Assembly (NCBI RefSeq): GCF_000148525.1 | Contig: NZ_AEDU01000012.1 | Location: forward strand, 1-50,391 | From: Streptococcus mitis SK564 | Lineage (GTDB): Bacteria; Bacillota; Bacilli; Lactobacillales; Streptococcaceae | Length of the DNA: 50,391 bases | Direction of reading: 5' to 3' | In this document: positions 27,209-33,510 of the stretch, piece after piece | How the letters are laid out: each line of letters begins with the position of its first letter | Position numbering within the stretch: the first letter of the stretch is position 1 | Notes under the pieces: model-generated | What the model saw: only the letters and a program-made list of their open reading frames with translations | Databases searched by the model: none | What the model was told of the DNA's origin: nothing | Translations under genes and position numbers: made by a program

Positions 27209-27901
27209 TTATTCGATTTTCCATTTTTGAGCCAACCAGCTGGAAAAGGCTAAAAATCGCTCAGCTACTTGTTCATGGTGTCCATAAGGGTCAAAGACAA
27301 ACTGACCGTTCGGATAGCGTTCTTGAAGACTGGTATGGATCTGCTCAGCATAGACTGGTGCTTGAGCCAAGCGATTAGTATGATGGGCTCCTTCTGTTTG
27401 ACCGTTCTGTAAATACAGCAAACAGTCCAAATTTTTCACATTTTCTTCCTTGCAGTAAGTCACAAAATCAGGATACCAAAAGGAACCGCAGATCGAAAAG
27501 ACACAGGAAACCTTGACAAAGCTGAAAAGACTGTAGACTGCCGCCAAACCACCTAGTGAGTAGCCTCCATAAGCAAGGCGAGTTTCGTCCAGGCGATAAA
27601 GTGACTGCAACTTGTCTAAAAGACCTCCAAATAAATGATCATGATAGACGTTGGCCTGACCTCCAAAATCTGGAGCTCCATCTCTAAGAGCAGCTGCCTT
27701 CCAGGGAGTGTAGTCATCTAGGCGATTTTTAGAGGTCAAGCCCACTAAAATCACAGATTCGGAAAGGGACGATAGGAAGGCCAAGTTTCCATCATTCAAT
27801 AAAATGGCCGGATAGGTTTGATTGGGGTCGTAGTTAGAAGGAAGGCTGATTTTGACTTGGATTCCTTCCCAATCAAACTCATTATTTATTGATAAAGTCA
27901 T
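27209..27901 (-). CDS. Esterase-like alpha/beta hydrolase (ferri-siderophore esterase type)
   Basis: This 230-residue cytosolic protein has the nucleophile S115 in GGYSLGGLA and a C-terminal HHEQ that probably supplies the catalytic His. There is no signal peptide. The fold resembles the putative esterase group that includes Fes/IroE/BesA, which cut ester bonds of iron-loaded trilactone siderophores. The start is taken at ATG 27901; a TTG at 27922 is also in frame. It overlaps the end of the binding-protein gene by 20 nt and so belongs to the iron operon. The neighbours argue for release of iron from an imported siderophore, an inference since other ester substrates are possible. Confidence 0.78.
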   Translation of the reverse strand: MTLSINNEFDWEGIQVKISLPSNYDPNQTYPAILLNDGNLAFLSSLSESVILVGLTSKNRLDDYTPWKAAALRDGAPDFGGQANVYHDHLFGGLLDKLQSLYRLDETRLAYGGYSLGGLAAVYSLFSFVKVSCVFSICGSFWYPDFVTYCKEENVKNLDCLLYLQNGQTEGAHHTNRLAQAPVYAEQIHTSLQERYPNGQFVFDPYGHHEQVAERFLAFSSWLAQKWKIE

Positions 27902-28892
27902 TGATTTTCTCAAGAGAATCAATCACTGCTGGACCATAATCCATCAACTCGTCGTAAGAGATGGTCATGATTTTTTGATTTTTAATAGCAGGAACGCTTT
28001 CCAAAACAGCATTTGCCTTCATCAACTCTACTGCTTTTTCATCCAATTTTTTATTGCGATCGCTGGTTACATAGATAATCAATTCAGGATCCATTGACAC
28101 GAGATTTTCCAAGGTCAAGCCTGATGTACCCGTAGCAACGTTTGTATAACCAAGTTGGTTCAGCAAACTTTCTTGCAAGGCAGACTTGTAGGCACCGAAG
28201 GTTTCATCATTATAAGCAACCATAATCAAAGCCTTTTTCTTTTCACCTTGACTTGCTGGGTTTGCTTTCTTAACAGCGTCAATTTTAGTTTGTAATTGGG
28301 CTGCGTATTCATTAGCCTTGTCCTGGACATTAAAAATCATTCCAAGATTTTTGACATCTTCTACGATATTCCCCAAATCTTGCTGAATTGTTGAGAGAGA
28401 AGCTTTTTGCGTATAAACTGGGATTTTGTTTTCATTCCAAGTACTAACTGTCCCCAAGGATTTTTCAGAAAACATCATGTTTCGACCCATCACAGCGTCT
28501 GGCTCATAAGAAAGGACTGTCTCTTGTGAGACTGTTTTTTTATCCCCAATTTGAGGAATAGTCGCAATCGCGTCCTTGTATTTGTCCGTCACAGCATTGT
28601 CTGGATTGAGCATGCCAACAATTTTATCCTTCAATCCCAACTCCAATAAGATTTCAGTGGTTGAAAGATTGTTGGTGATAACTTTTTCAGGTGTCTTTTC
28701 AAAAACTTGTTCTACTTCATTTCCTTTCGCGTCATAGGTTTTGACCGTTAGTGGATAAGTCGTCTCTGTGCTCGCCTTTTGACTTGTTTCTGTGCTAGAT
28801 TGTGTGGTAGCTTTTTCTGTAGTAGTATTGCCACAAGCTGCAATGGTTAGGGTAGCTACTGTTACGAGTAAAATGCTTAGTGTTTTTTTCAT
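27882..28892 (-). CDS. Iron(III)-compound ABC transporter substrate-binding lipoprotein
   Basis: This 336-residue class III binding protein has a lipoprotein signal with lipobox IAAC (Cys20), a Thr/Ser-rich linker (about 22-45), and a PeripBP-2 fold with two lobes joined by a long helix (ITNNLSTTEILLELGLKDKIVG and YEPDAVMG near the N-lobe, MDPELIIYVTS in the C-lobe). This is the FhuD/BtuF-type plan used for siderophores, haem or cobalamin. It is the third gene of a permease-ATPase-binding protein-esterase operon. It is not the pneumococcal PiaA, PiuA or PitA as I recall them, so it appears to be an additional system. Confidence 0.85.
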   Translation of the reverse strand: MKKTLSILLVTVATLTIAACGNTTTEKATTQSSTETSQKASTETTYPLTVKTYDAKGNEVEQVFEKTPEKVITNNLSTTEILLELGLKDKIVGMLNPDNAVTDKYKDAIATIPQIGDKKTVSQETVLSYEPDAVMGRNMMFSEKSLGTVSTWNENKIPVYTQKASLSTIQQDLGNIVEDVKNLGMIFNVQDKANEYAAQLQTKIDAVKKANPASQGEKKKALIMVAYNDETFGAYKSALQESLLNQLGYTNVATGTSGLTLENLVSMDPELIIYVTSDRNKKLDEKAVELMKANAVLESVPAIKNQKIMTISYDELMDYGPAVIDSLEKINDFINK

Positions 28893-28911
28893 CTTGTTTT
28901 CCTTTTCATTC

Positions 28912-29667
28912 TTATAAATAGTGAATCATGGCTTGCTGATCCTTGGTCCAAGTAACCTGACTTTGAACTCCGTATACAGTTTGCAATGACTCAGGGGTGA
29001 TGGTCTCCTTTGGAGTCCCTTGGTAAAGGATTTCTCCCTCTTTCATCAGATAGAGATAATCCGAATAGCGACAAGCAAGTTGAATATCATGTAGGACAGC
29101 TAGAACATTGACCTTGAGATTCTTCACAATGGCCAACAAGTCTAGCTGATACTTGATATCCAGGTGATTGGTTGGTTCGTCCAGGAGCAAGAGAGTCGGT
29201 TCTTGCACCAAGGCGCGGGCTAGTAAGACTCGCTGTTTCTCTCCCCCTGACAGAGACGAATAGAGACGAGTTTTCTTTTCAAGCATATCCACCTTAACGA
29301 GGGCATCTTGAACGAGGGTAAAATCTCTTTCCCTTTCCTTCTGTAAAAAAGAGAGGTGGGGAGTTCTTCCCAGCAAGACGATTTCTTCAACTGTACAATC
29401 AAACTGCAGCTGGTTAAACTGGGTCACAACTGCCATTTGCTTGGCTGTTTCTTTGAGTGACCAATGCTCTAGCGGCTTTCCATCTAGGCTTATCAAGCCT
29501 TTGTTCGCCTTTTCCTGACGATAGAGGAGTTTAAGTAGACTGGTTTTCCCGCTTCCATTTGGTCCTAGTATCGTGTGAAATTGATGCCCTTCAACCTTAA
29601 GAGAGACTCCTTTGAGGATTTTTTTCTCTCCTAATCCAAAATGGATATCCTGACAAATCAAGTCCAT
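28912..29667 (-). CDS. FecE-type ABC transporter ATPase for iron complexes
   Basis: This 251-residue ATPase has Walker A GPNGSGKTS (about residues 36-44), Q-loop VTQFNQ, signature LSGGEKQR, Walker B TLLLLDEPTNHLD and switch VLHD. The short length and TNHLD are typical of the FecE/FhuC/BtuD group. It begins one base after the permease stop and is followed 19 nt later by the binding-protein gene. It would drive uptake through a homodimer of the single FecCD permease. Confidence 0.9.
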   Translation of the reverse strand: MDLICQDIHFGLGEKKILKGVSLKVEGHQFHTILGPNGSGKTSLLKLLYRQEKANKGLISLDGKPLEHWSLKETAKQMAVVTQFNQLQFDCTVEEIVLLGRTPHLSFLQKERERDFTLVQDALVKVDMLEKKTRLYSSLSGGEKQRVLLARALVQEPTLLLLDEPTNHLDIKYQLDLLAIVKNLKVNVLAVLHDIQLACRYSDYLYLMKEGEILYQGTPKETITPESLQTVYGVQSQVTWTKDQQAMIHYL

Positions 29668-29668
29668 A

Positions 29669-30715
29669 TCAGACCCTCACCTCCCTTCGCCTACCTCCAA
29701 CAATGTAGATAAAGAAGGGAGCACCTACTAAGGCTGTGAAAATACCAATAGGAAGCTCTGCGTTTGGAATGATGATTCGAGAGAGTACATCTGCCCAAAT
29801 GACAAAGAGGGCACCCAGCAAGGTTGCAACAGGAAAAAGCCTCTTGTAATTCGTTCCTACTAACCCTCGAGCTAAATGTGGAGTAATCAGACCAACAAAT
29901 CCAATAATCCCACAGGTTGCTACTAAGACTGCTGTTAGCACAGCCACCATGGTCACATAAAGATACCAATAAAAGCGTAAGGGAATCCCCAAAGTTAAAG
30001 CAGCCTCATCTCCCATCATCATCGCATTGAAAACACGATACTGAGTAGAGAAAAATAGAAAGGCCATTCCTACCACTATAGTTGGCAGGACCAAGTCTGC
30101 CCAGGAAGTCCCAGCGAGCGAACCCATTGTCCAAAACTTAATGGTCATCACACTATCCGCATTAGCGCCAACTGAGATAATAAAGTTGGAAAAAGCCAGA
30201 AAGAGAGCGTTGACCACCGTTCCTGATAAGATCAGACTGGAAGTCGTCATCCTTCCCTGCATAGAGGCAATGATGAGGACAGCAATTGTTGCTAAAATAG
30301 CGCCAAGAAAAGCTCCAAGGCTAATCATCACTTTTAAACCAAGAATGATGCTCAAGGTTGCACCTAGAGTTGCACCAGCAGAGATGCCTAAGACATAGGG
30401 CTCTGCGATGGGATTGTTCACTGTAGACTGCATCACGCTACCACACATAGAAAGGCCTGCTCCTACTATCAGACCTAACAATACTCGAGGGAATCTCATG
30501 TTCCATACAATGGCAAGAGTGGACTTGGAAACCTCTCCTACCTCAAGAGGAAATCCCAACCTGCTCAAAATAATCCGATAGGTATCTCCTAAATCAATCG
30601 CAACAGATCCCATTGAAACTGCTAGAAAGAGAGAAATCCCTAAAATAGCTAGCAAAATAACTAAAAGTAACACAAATTGCTGGTCTTGTCGGCTTCCAGA
30701 AAATTTGGAAAGCAT
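29669..30715 (-). CDS. FecCD-type iron-complex ABC transporter permease
   Basis: This 348-residue permease has about ten TM helices and conserved FecCD stretches (RFPRVLLGLIVGAGLSMCG, NPIAEPYVLGISAGATLGA, GFVGLITPHLAR, and the loop RGLVGTNYK). It is the first gene of the operon and is preceded by AAAGGAGG. Only one permease gene is present, so the transporter should be a homodimer, like BtuC. Its promoter has a consensus -10 and a CodY-like box. It lies between the conserved genes plsC and cadD, where I do not recall it in reference pneumococcal genomes, so this operon is probably accessory. Confidence 0.9.
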   Translation of the reverse strand: MLSKFSGSRQDQQFVLLLVILLAILGISLFLAVSMGSVAIDLGDTYRIILSRLGFPLEVGEVSKSTLAIVWNMRFPRVLLGLIVGAGLSMCGSVMQSTVNNPIAEPYVLGISAGATLGATLSIILGLKVMISLGAFLGAILATIAVLIIASMQGRMTTSSLILSGTVVNALFLAFSNFIISVGANADSVMTIKFWTMGSLAGTSWADLVLPTIVVGMAFLFFSTQYRVFNAMMMGDEAALTLGIPLRFYWYLYVTMVAVLTAVLVATCGIIGFVGLITPHLARGLVGTNYKRLFPVATLLGALFVIWADVLSRIIIPNAELPIGIFTALVGAPFFIYIVGGRRREVRV

Positions 30716-30740
30716 GCAAACCTCCTTTGATAGAATCTTA

Positions 30741-30800
30741 AAAATTTAGAAAATTCTCATGAAAAAGTATACCATATTTTCAACTGCGTAACAAGATGAG
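30741..30800 (-). promoter_or_regulatory. Iron-transport operon promoter with CodY-like box
   Basis: On the minus strand TTGTTA, a 17-nt spacer and TATACT (extended by TGG) form a strong promoter about 50 nt before the permease ATG. Just downstream of the -10, the plus strand 30741-30755 reads AAAATTTAGAAAATT, 12 of 15 positions of the CodY consensus AATTTTCWGAAAATT. A protein bound there would block transcription. Confidence 0.6.
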
Positions 30801-30826
30801 AACAAATGAATATAGTTGGTTTTATT

Positions 30827-30881
30827 GTGCTAGGAACCGTAACCGAAGATTATACTTGAGTATGTCGAGGTAAGGTGACAA
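30827..30881. repeat. BOX-like core element, copy 1 (downstream of cadD)
   Basis: This segment of about 55 bp matches 32124-32178 with few changes. On the minus strand it keeps the middle of an A-C BOX element (CCTTACC...TACTCAAGTA...TTCCTAG) but lacks both outer ends. I read it as a diverged or truncated BOX. It follows the cadD terminator. Confidence 0.65.
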
Positions 30882-30884
30882 CAT

Positions 30885-30949
30885 AAAAAGCCCTCTGAAG
30901 TCAGAGAGCTGATTTGAGCTCGGGCTAAAATCCTAGTGAAACAAAAAAA
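30885..30949 (-). terminator. cadD terminator, copy 1 of a duplicated sequence
   Basis: On the minus strand AGCCC...GGGCT brackets two inner hairpins, GAGCT/AGCTC and CTCTGA/TCAGAG, followed by five T. Nearly the same 60 bp recurs at 31871-31930 on the other side of cadD. Confidence 0.75.
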
Positions 30950-30950
30950 T

Positions 30951-31571
30951 CTACACGGTCAGAAAAGTCTCTATCGTGCCATTTTCATACATGATGTATA
31001 GTCCAAGTAGAATGAATACTAAGGGCACAATGATTCGCTCGTATTTTTCAATTGTCTCGAATATTAACGGAATAGAGGATAACACCCGACTAATCTCGCA
31101 TAAGATAATTATGCCGATTACAAACACAAGCAAGGCCACGAGGGTCTGTGACCAATCTAACGAAGCAAAATAAGGTATATAGATACCTAAATTATCTCCG
31201 CCAGACGCAATTGTCAGCAATGTAACTGTCCAAAACAGTTGATTTGCCTTGCTTTGTTCTAATCTTTCAATAATTTCTTCCTCTTCTTCCTCTTCTTCCT
31301 CACCTTCTCCAACAATTGCAAAACGAATCCCTAAATAGATAGGGATTAAACCAAGCAATCCAACCATCCATTCTTCAGGCACGAAATTAACGACATAAGC
31401 AGCAACTAAACTCGCCCCTACAAGTAAGCCTGTGCCTAGATATTGCCCCGCATAAATATGCCATTTTTGTTTATTCTGTGATAGCTGTGCAAATAAAATA
31501 AATAAAATAATTAAATAATCGATACTGGTGGAAATATAAACACCAATAGCAGATATGATTGTCTGTCCCAT
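30951..31571 (-). CDS. cadD: CadD-family cadmium resistance transporter
   Basis: This 206-residue membrane protein of the CadD/LysE-like family has about six TM helices, in two groups split by a cytoplasmic loop (about 88-110) that contains nine consecutive Glu. These are encoded by three exact GAGGAAGAA units, which suggests a metal-buffering or length-variable loop. CadD proteins export Cd2+ and related ions. An AGGAGG ribosome-binding site precedes the ATG. No CadX/CadC regulator is adjacent. Upstream there is a strong operator-like palindrome and a 24-codon Cys-containing leader ORF, so expression is probably regulated by metal or thiol status. Confidence 0.88.
   Translation of the reverse strand: MGQTIISAIGVYISTSIDYLIILFILFAQLSQNKQKWHIYAGQYLGTGLLVGASLVAAYVVNFVPEEWMVGLLGLIPIYLGIRFAIVGEGEEEEEEEEEIIERLEQSKANQLFWTVTLLTIASGGDNLGIYIPYFASLDWSQTLVALLVFVIGIIILCEISRVLSSIPLIFETIEKYERIIVPLVFILLGLYIMYENGTIETFLTV
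31275..31301 (-). repeat. Three exact 9-bp repeats coding Glu-Glu-Glu inside cadD
   Basis: GAGGAAGAA occurs three times in tandem on the minus strand and encodes nine Glu in the cytoplasmic loop of CadD. Slippage would change the loop by three residues without breaking the frame. Confidence 0.85.
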
Positions 31572-31601
31572 AAAAAACCTCCTGTATTGGTCAGTAATAA
31601 A

Positions 31602-31676
31602 TCAGCAGATTTTAGGAGAGCACAGACACATTAATTTAGCTATCGCTAGTGGGTAATGTCGAACATAGGAAAGCAT
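31602..31676 (-). CDS. Possible 24-residue leader peptide upstream of cadD
   Basis: On the minus strand an ATG at 31676 follows an excellent ribosome-binding site (GAGGAGGAG, 5 nt spacing) and opens a 24-codon frame, ending in TGA at 31602, about 30 nt before cadD. The product contains Tyr, His and, at its end, three Cys in MCLCSPKIC. It lies downstream of the cadD promoter, so it should be in the cadD mRNA. The Cys-rich tail could couple translation to cysteine or metal status, or the ORF may simply set up translation. No homologue is recognised. The evidence is position, ribosome-binding site and composition only. Confidence 0.5.
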   Translation of the reverse strand: MLSYVRHYPLAIAKLMCLCSPKIC

Positions 31677-31740
31677 TTTACTCCTCCTCAAAACGTAGTT
31701 ACAAAGTAATTTCTAACTGGAATTCGGTGACTACTTCCAT

Positions 31741-31775
31741 GTAAAGTATAACATACTATACTTTACTTCGTAAAG
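31741..31775 (-). promoter_or_regulatory. cadD promoter with 26-nt operator-like palindrome
   Basis: GTAAAGTATA and TATACTTTAC are perfect 10-bp arms around six bases (31741-31766). The minus-strand -10 TATACT with TGT extension lies in the arm nearest the gene, and the -35 TTTACG lies just outside, 18 nt away. A third half-site, CTTTAC/GTAAAG, sits next to it (31761-31775). A repressor bound here would cover the -10. The regulator is not encoded nearby. Confidence 0.75.
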
Positions 31776-31870
31776 TGTGGGCTCTCCGAAGGGGCTTGCA
31801 GACAGCCTCAACAAGCCTTGGACAGAAGAGTTTTTGTAGTCTCCAAAATTGTGACCGATAAAACCTCAAT

Positions 31871-31930
31871 AAAAAAGCCCTCTGAAGTCCGAGAGCTGAT
31901 TTGAGCCCGGGCTGAAATCCTAGTGAAAAA
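31871..31930 (-). repeat. Second copy of the cadD terminator sequence
   Basis: About 60 bp nearly identical to 30885-30945, with compensating changes (GAGCCCGGGCT in place of GAGCTCGGGCT region). It is followed by T-rich sequence on the minus strand and probably terminates whatever lies upstream, insulating the cadD promoter. Confidence 0.7.
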
Positions 31931-31995
31931 GATGAAACTCCTTGTGTTCATCGAACACGGTGTCATTTCCCTATTTTCATACGGATTTTTGACGC
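31922..31995 (-). other. Structured intergenic element C1
   Basis: On the minus strand it reads GTCAAAA, then AAAATAGGGAAATGAC, a hairpin GTGTTC-GAT-GAACAC, then AGGAG and ATCTTTTT. The same order with a different hairpin sequence occurs at 32255-32342, so the flanks are conserved and the stem covaries. Function unknown. Confidence 0.55.
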
Positions 31996-32076
31996 CCTTA
32001 GCATCATAATTCTTGCTGGATAAACCGTTTATAGACTAGGCGACGAGGCGAAGGTTGTACAAAATTTTTAGTGAAA

Positions 32077-32099
32077 CAAAAAATCTCCCCGAAGGGAGA
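32077..32099 (-). terminator. Hairpin terminator in the rpsO-cadD spacer
   Basis: TCTCCC/GGGAGA with a CGAA/TTCG tetraloop, followed by six T on the minus strand. Confidence 0.8.
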
Positions 32100-32123
32100 A
32101 TATCTGGTTTATTTTACCTTACA

Positions 32124-32178
32124 GTGCTAGGAACCGTAACCTAAGATTATACTTGAGCATACTAAGGTAAGATGACAA
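32124..32178. repeat. BOX-like core element, copy 2 (downstream of rpsO)
   Basis: Second copy of the segment at 30827-30881, again located just past a minus-strand terminator. It shares GTGCTAGGAACCGTAACC and TATACTTGAG with copy 1. Confidence 0.65.
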
Positions 32179-32182
32179 AAGT

Positions 32183-32210
32183 AAAAAAGCTACCCATTTT
32201 AGAGTAGCTT
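32183..32210 (-). terminator. Terminator of rpsO
   Basis: AAGCTAC/GTAGCTT stem with a 14-nt loop and six T on the minus strand, about 130 nt after the rpsO stop. Confidence 0.8.
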
Positions 32211-32254
32211 CATTATCAAGATATGCTCAATTGAACACGGCCTAAGCACTTGGC

Positions 32255-32342
32255 AAAAAAGATAAAATCTCCTAGAAACTGAAGTTTCTTCGTCAATTTT
32301 CCTATTTTTGCTTTGTGCTTTTGACGGCCTTTGTATCTTGAA
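32255..32342 (-). other. Structured intergenic element C2, rpsO 3' UTR
   Basis: Lies directly after the rpsO stop. On the minus strand GTCAAAA, AAAATAGGAAAATTGAC, hairpin GAAACT-TC-AGTTTC, AGGAG and ATCTTTTTT appear in the same order as in element C1. Confidence 0.55.
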
Positions 32343-32612
32343 TTAGCGACGAAGTCCTAGAGAGTTGATTAACTCACGGTAACGGTTAACGTCGTTTTTA
32401 CGCAAGTATGCAAGCAAGTTACGACGGCGACCGATTTTCTTCATCAATCCACGGTAAGTAGCGTGGTCTTTTTTGTGTTGTTTGATGTGTTCGTTAAGGT
32501 GGTTGATTTCCCAAGTAAGGACAGCAACTTGAACCTCTACTGAACCTGTATCACCTTCGTGACGTGCATATTGTGCGATGATTTCATTTTTTTTCTCTTT
32601 TGAGATTGCCAT
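32343..32612 (-). CDS. rpsO: 30S ribosomal protein S15
   Basis: This 89-residue primary 16S rRNA-binding protein of the small-subunit platform has the signatures [38 protein letters not shown] and [12 protein letters not shown]. Length is exactly that of bacterial S15. It is monocistronic, with a perfect promoter (TTGACA-17-TAGAAT), an 85-nt leader with a foldable hairpin, and the ribosome-binding site AAGGAG. S15 represses its own translation in many bacteria through leader RNA, so the leader here may be autoregulatory. Confidence 0.97.
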   Translation of the reverse strand: MAISKEKKNEIIAQYARHEGDTGSVEVQVAVLTWEINHLNEHIKQHKKDHATYRGLMKKIGRRRNLLAYLRKNDVNRYRELINSLGLRR

Positions 32613-32628
32613 GATGTTTCTCCTTTTT

Positions 32629-32690
32629 ATTTGGCTTCATCCGAGTGACAGGTTGGCATGCCTGTAACCAAGAAGAAGTTATTTGTCTTT
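32629..32690 (-). promoter_or_regulatory. Candidate S15 autoregulatory leader of rpsO
   Basis: The roughly 85-nt 5' UTR contains GGTT-ACAGGCATGCC-AACC and ACAGG/CCTGT pairings upstream of the ribosome-binding site. Structured rpsO leaders bound by S15 are known in several phyla, but which fold applies here cannot be shown by eye. Confidence 0.4.
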
Positions 32691-32702
32691 ACGACAATCC
32701 CT

Positions 32703-32731
32703 ATTCTACCAATAACTAACTTCTTTGTCAA
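32703..32731 (-). promoter_or_regulatory. rpsO promoter
   Basis: On the minus strand TTGACA (32731-32726), 17-nt spacer, TAGAAT (32708-32703) with a TGG extension. It lies back to back with the promoter of the plus-strand gene at 32815. Confidence 0.88.
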
Positions 32732-32736
32732 CAGAT

Positions 32737-32765
32737 TTACTTTCTTGTTTTAAACATGCTATAAT
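32737..32765 (+). promoter_or_regulatory. Promoter of the membrane protein gene at 32815
   Basis: TTACTT (32737-32742), 17-nt spacer, TATAAT (32760-32765) with TGC extension. Six bases separate it from the rpsO -35. Confidence 0.78.
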
Positions 32766-32814
32766 AATCATAGCAAGAAATCTAAGTTATCTGTTTTTAA
32801 ACGAGGTGATTATC

Positions 32815-33159
32815 ATGCCTAGATTCTATTCCCATCTCCCCTACTATCTGGTCATATTTTTCTTTTATTGGCCGCTTTATGAGTTGTTCTTGCTAGTTGT
32901 TTCTGACCCTCTTACACTCAAGGGACTCTATATAAACAATCTTCTCTTCTTTACACCTCTGGTAATCTTGATTATATCGCTACTCTATAGCTACCGTTTC
33001 CGTTTCTCACTTTGGTGGTTAATTGGTAACGGACTGCTCTTTTGCTTTACTAGCATAACCTTTGGTGAATTTATCTGGTTCTACTTTTTAGCCTATGAAA
33101 CCTTTGCTCTGGTGGGCATGGCTTCCGGTATTGGTATCAAGCATATTCTACAAAAATGA
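32815..33159 (+). CDS. Small integral membrane protein, function unknown
   Basis: This 114-residue protein has four predicted TM helices (about 9-31, 41-62, 68-90 and 94-112) and aromatic-rich sequence. The frame opens 90 nt earlier, but that start lies before the promoter -10; ATG 32815 has the ribosome-binding site GAGGTG and a suitable distance from the promoter, so it is used. It is alone between rpsO and the thrS T-box. I do not recognise the family. Confidence 0.65.
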   Translation: MPRFYSHLPYYLVIFFFYWPLYELFLLVVSDPLTLKGLYINNLLFFTPLVILIISLLYSYRFRFSLWWLIGNGLLFCFTSITFGEFIWFYFLAYETFALVGMASGIGIKHILQK

Positions 33160-33206
33160 AAAACAAAAAACTTTCACAAAATCCTTGAAAAATCTCACAA
33201 TCATGC

Positions 33207-33426
33207 TATAATAATCCATAGAGACAAGTCACTTAGTCCCTTTCTACTAGAGAGTGCGTGGTTGCTGGAAACGCATAGGAAGCCTAAACTGATACTACTC
33301 TTGAGTTTTTTATGAAAACATAAAACGGTGGCCACGTTAGAGCCAATCAGAGGTGTCCCTCTCTTTTGAGGTACATAAATGAAGGTGGAACCACGTTGCG
33401 ACGTCCTTTCTAGGATGTCGCTTTTT
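33207..33426 (+). promoter_or_regulatory. T-box riboswitch controlling thrS, with promoter and attenuator
   Basis: An extended -10 TGC-TATAAT (33207-33212) starts the leader. Stem I carries AGAGAGTGCG...CTCTTGAG with a threonine codon ACT near 33294 as the likely specifier. The T-box consensus GAAGGTGGAACCACG lies at 33381-33395 and pairs with uncharged tRNA-Thr acceptor ends. It is followed by the terminator GCGACGTCCT/AGGATGTCGC with five T (33398-33426), mutually exclusive with the antiterminator. Low charged tRNA-Thr should raise thrS expression. Confidence 0.93.
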
Positions 33427-33510
33427 GTTTTTCTAGCTTTCACAGTCCTCTGTCCCTGTTTTCAGAATAGGGTTAACACATTCGTCAATAATATAAGTAA
33501 GGAGAACATC

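Larger units (their letters stand above)
31776..32342. other. Repeat- and hairpin-rich spacer between cadD and rpsO
   Basis: No credible gene is present. On the minus strand, running away from rpsO, it holds structured element C2 (32255-32342), a terminator (32183-32210), BOX-like copy A2 (32124-32178), a second terminator (TCTCCC/GGGAGA, 32077-32099), a G+C-richer scrap, structured element C1 (31922-31995) and a copy of the cadD terminator (31871-31930). The pattern suggests past duplication or loss of a gene end here. Confidence 0.6.

Noticed and set aside
31572..31740. yybP-ykoY manganese riboswitch upstream of cadD
   Set aside because: The conserved core motifs of that riboswitch are not seen; a short ORF with a strong ribosome-binding site fits the leader better.
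33379..33510. N-terminal extension of thrS
   Set aside because: It would translate the T-box terminator; ATG 33511 has a ribosome-binding site and starts the TGS domain.
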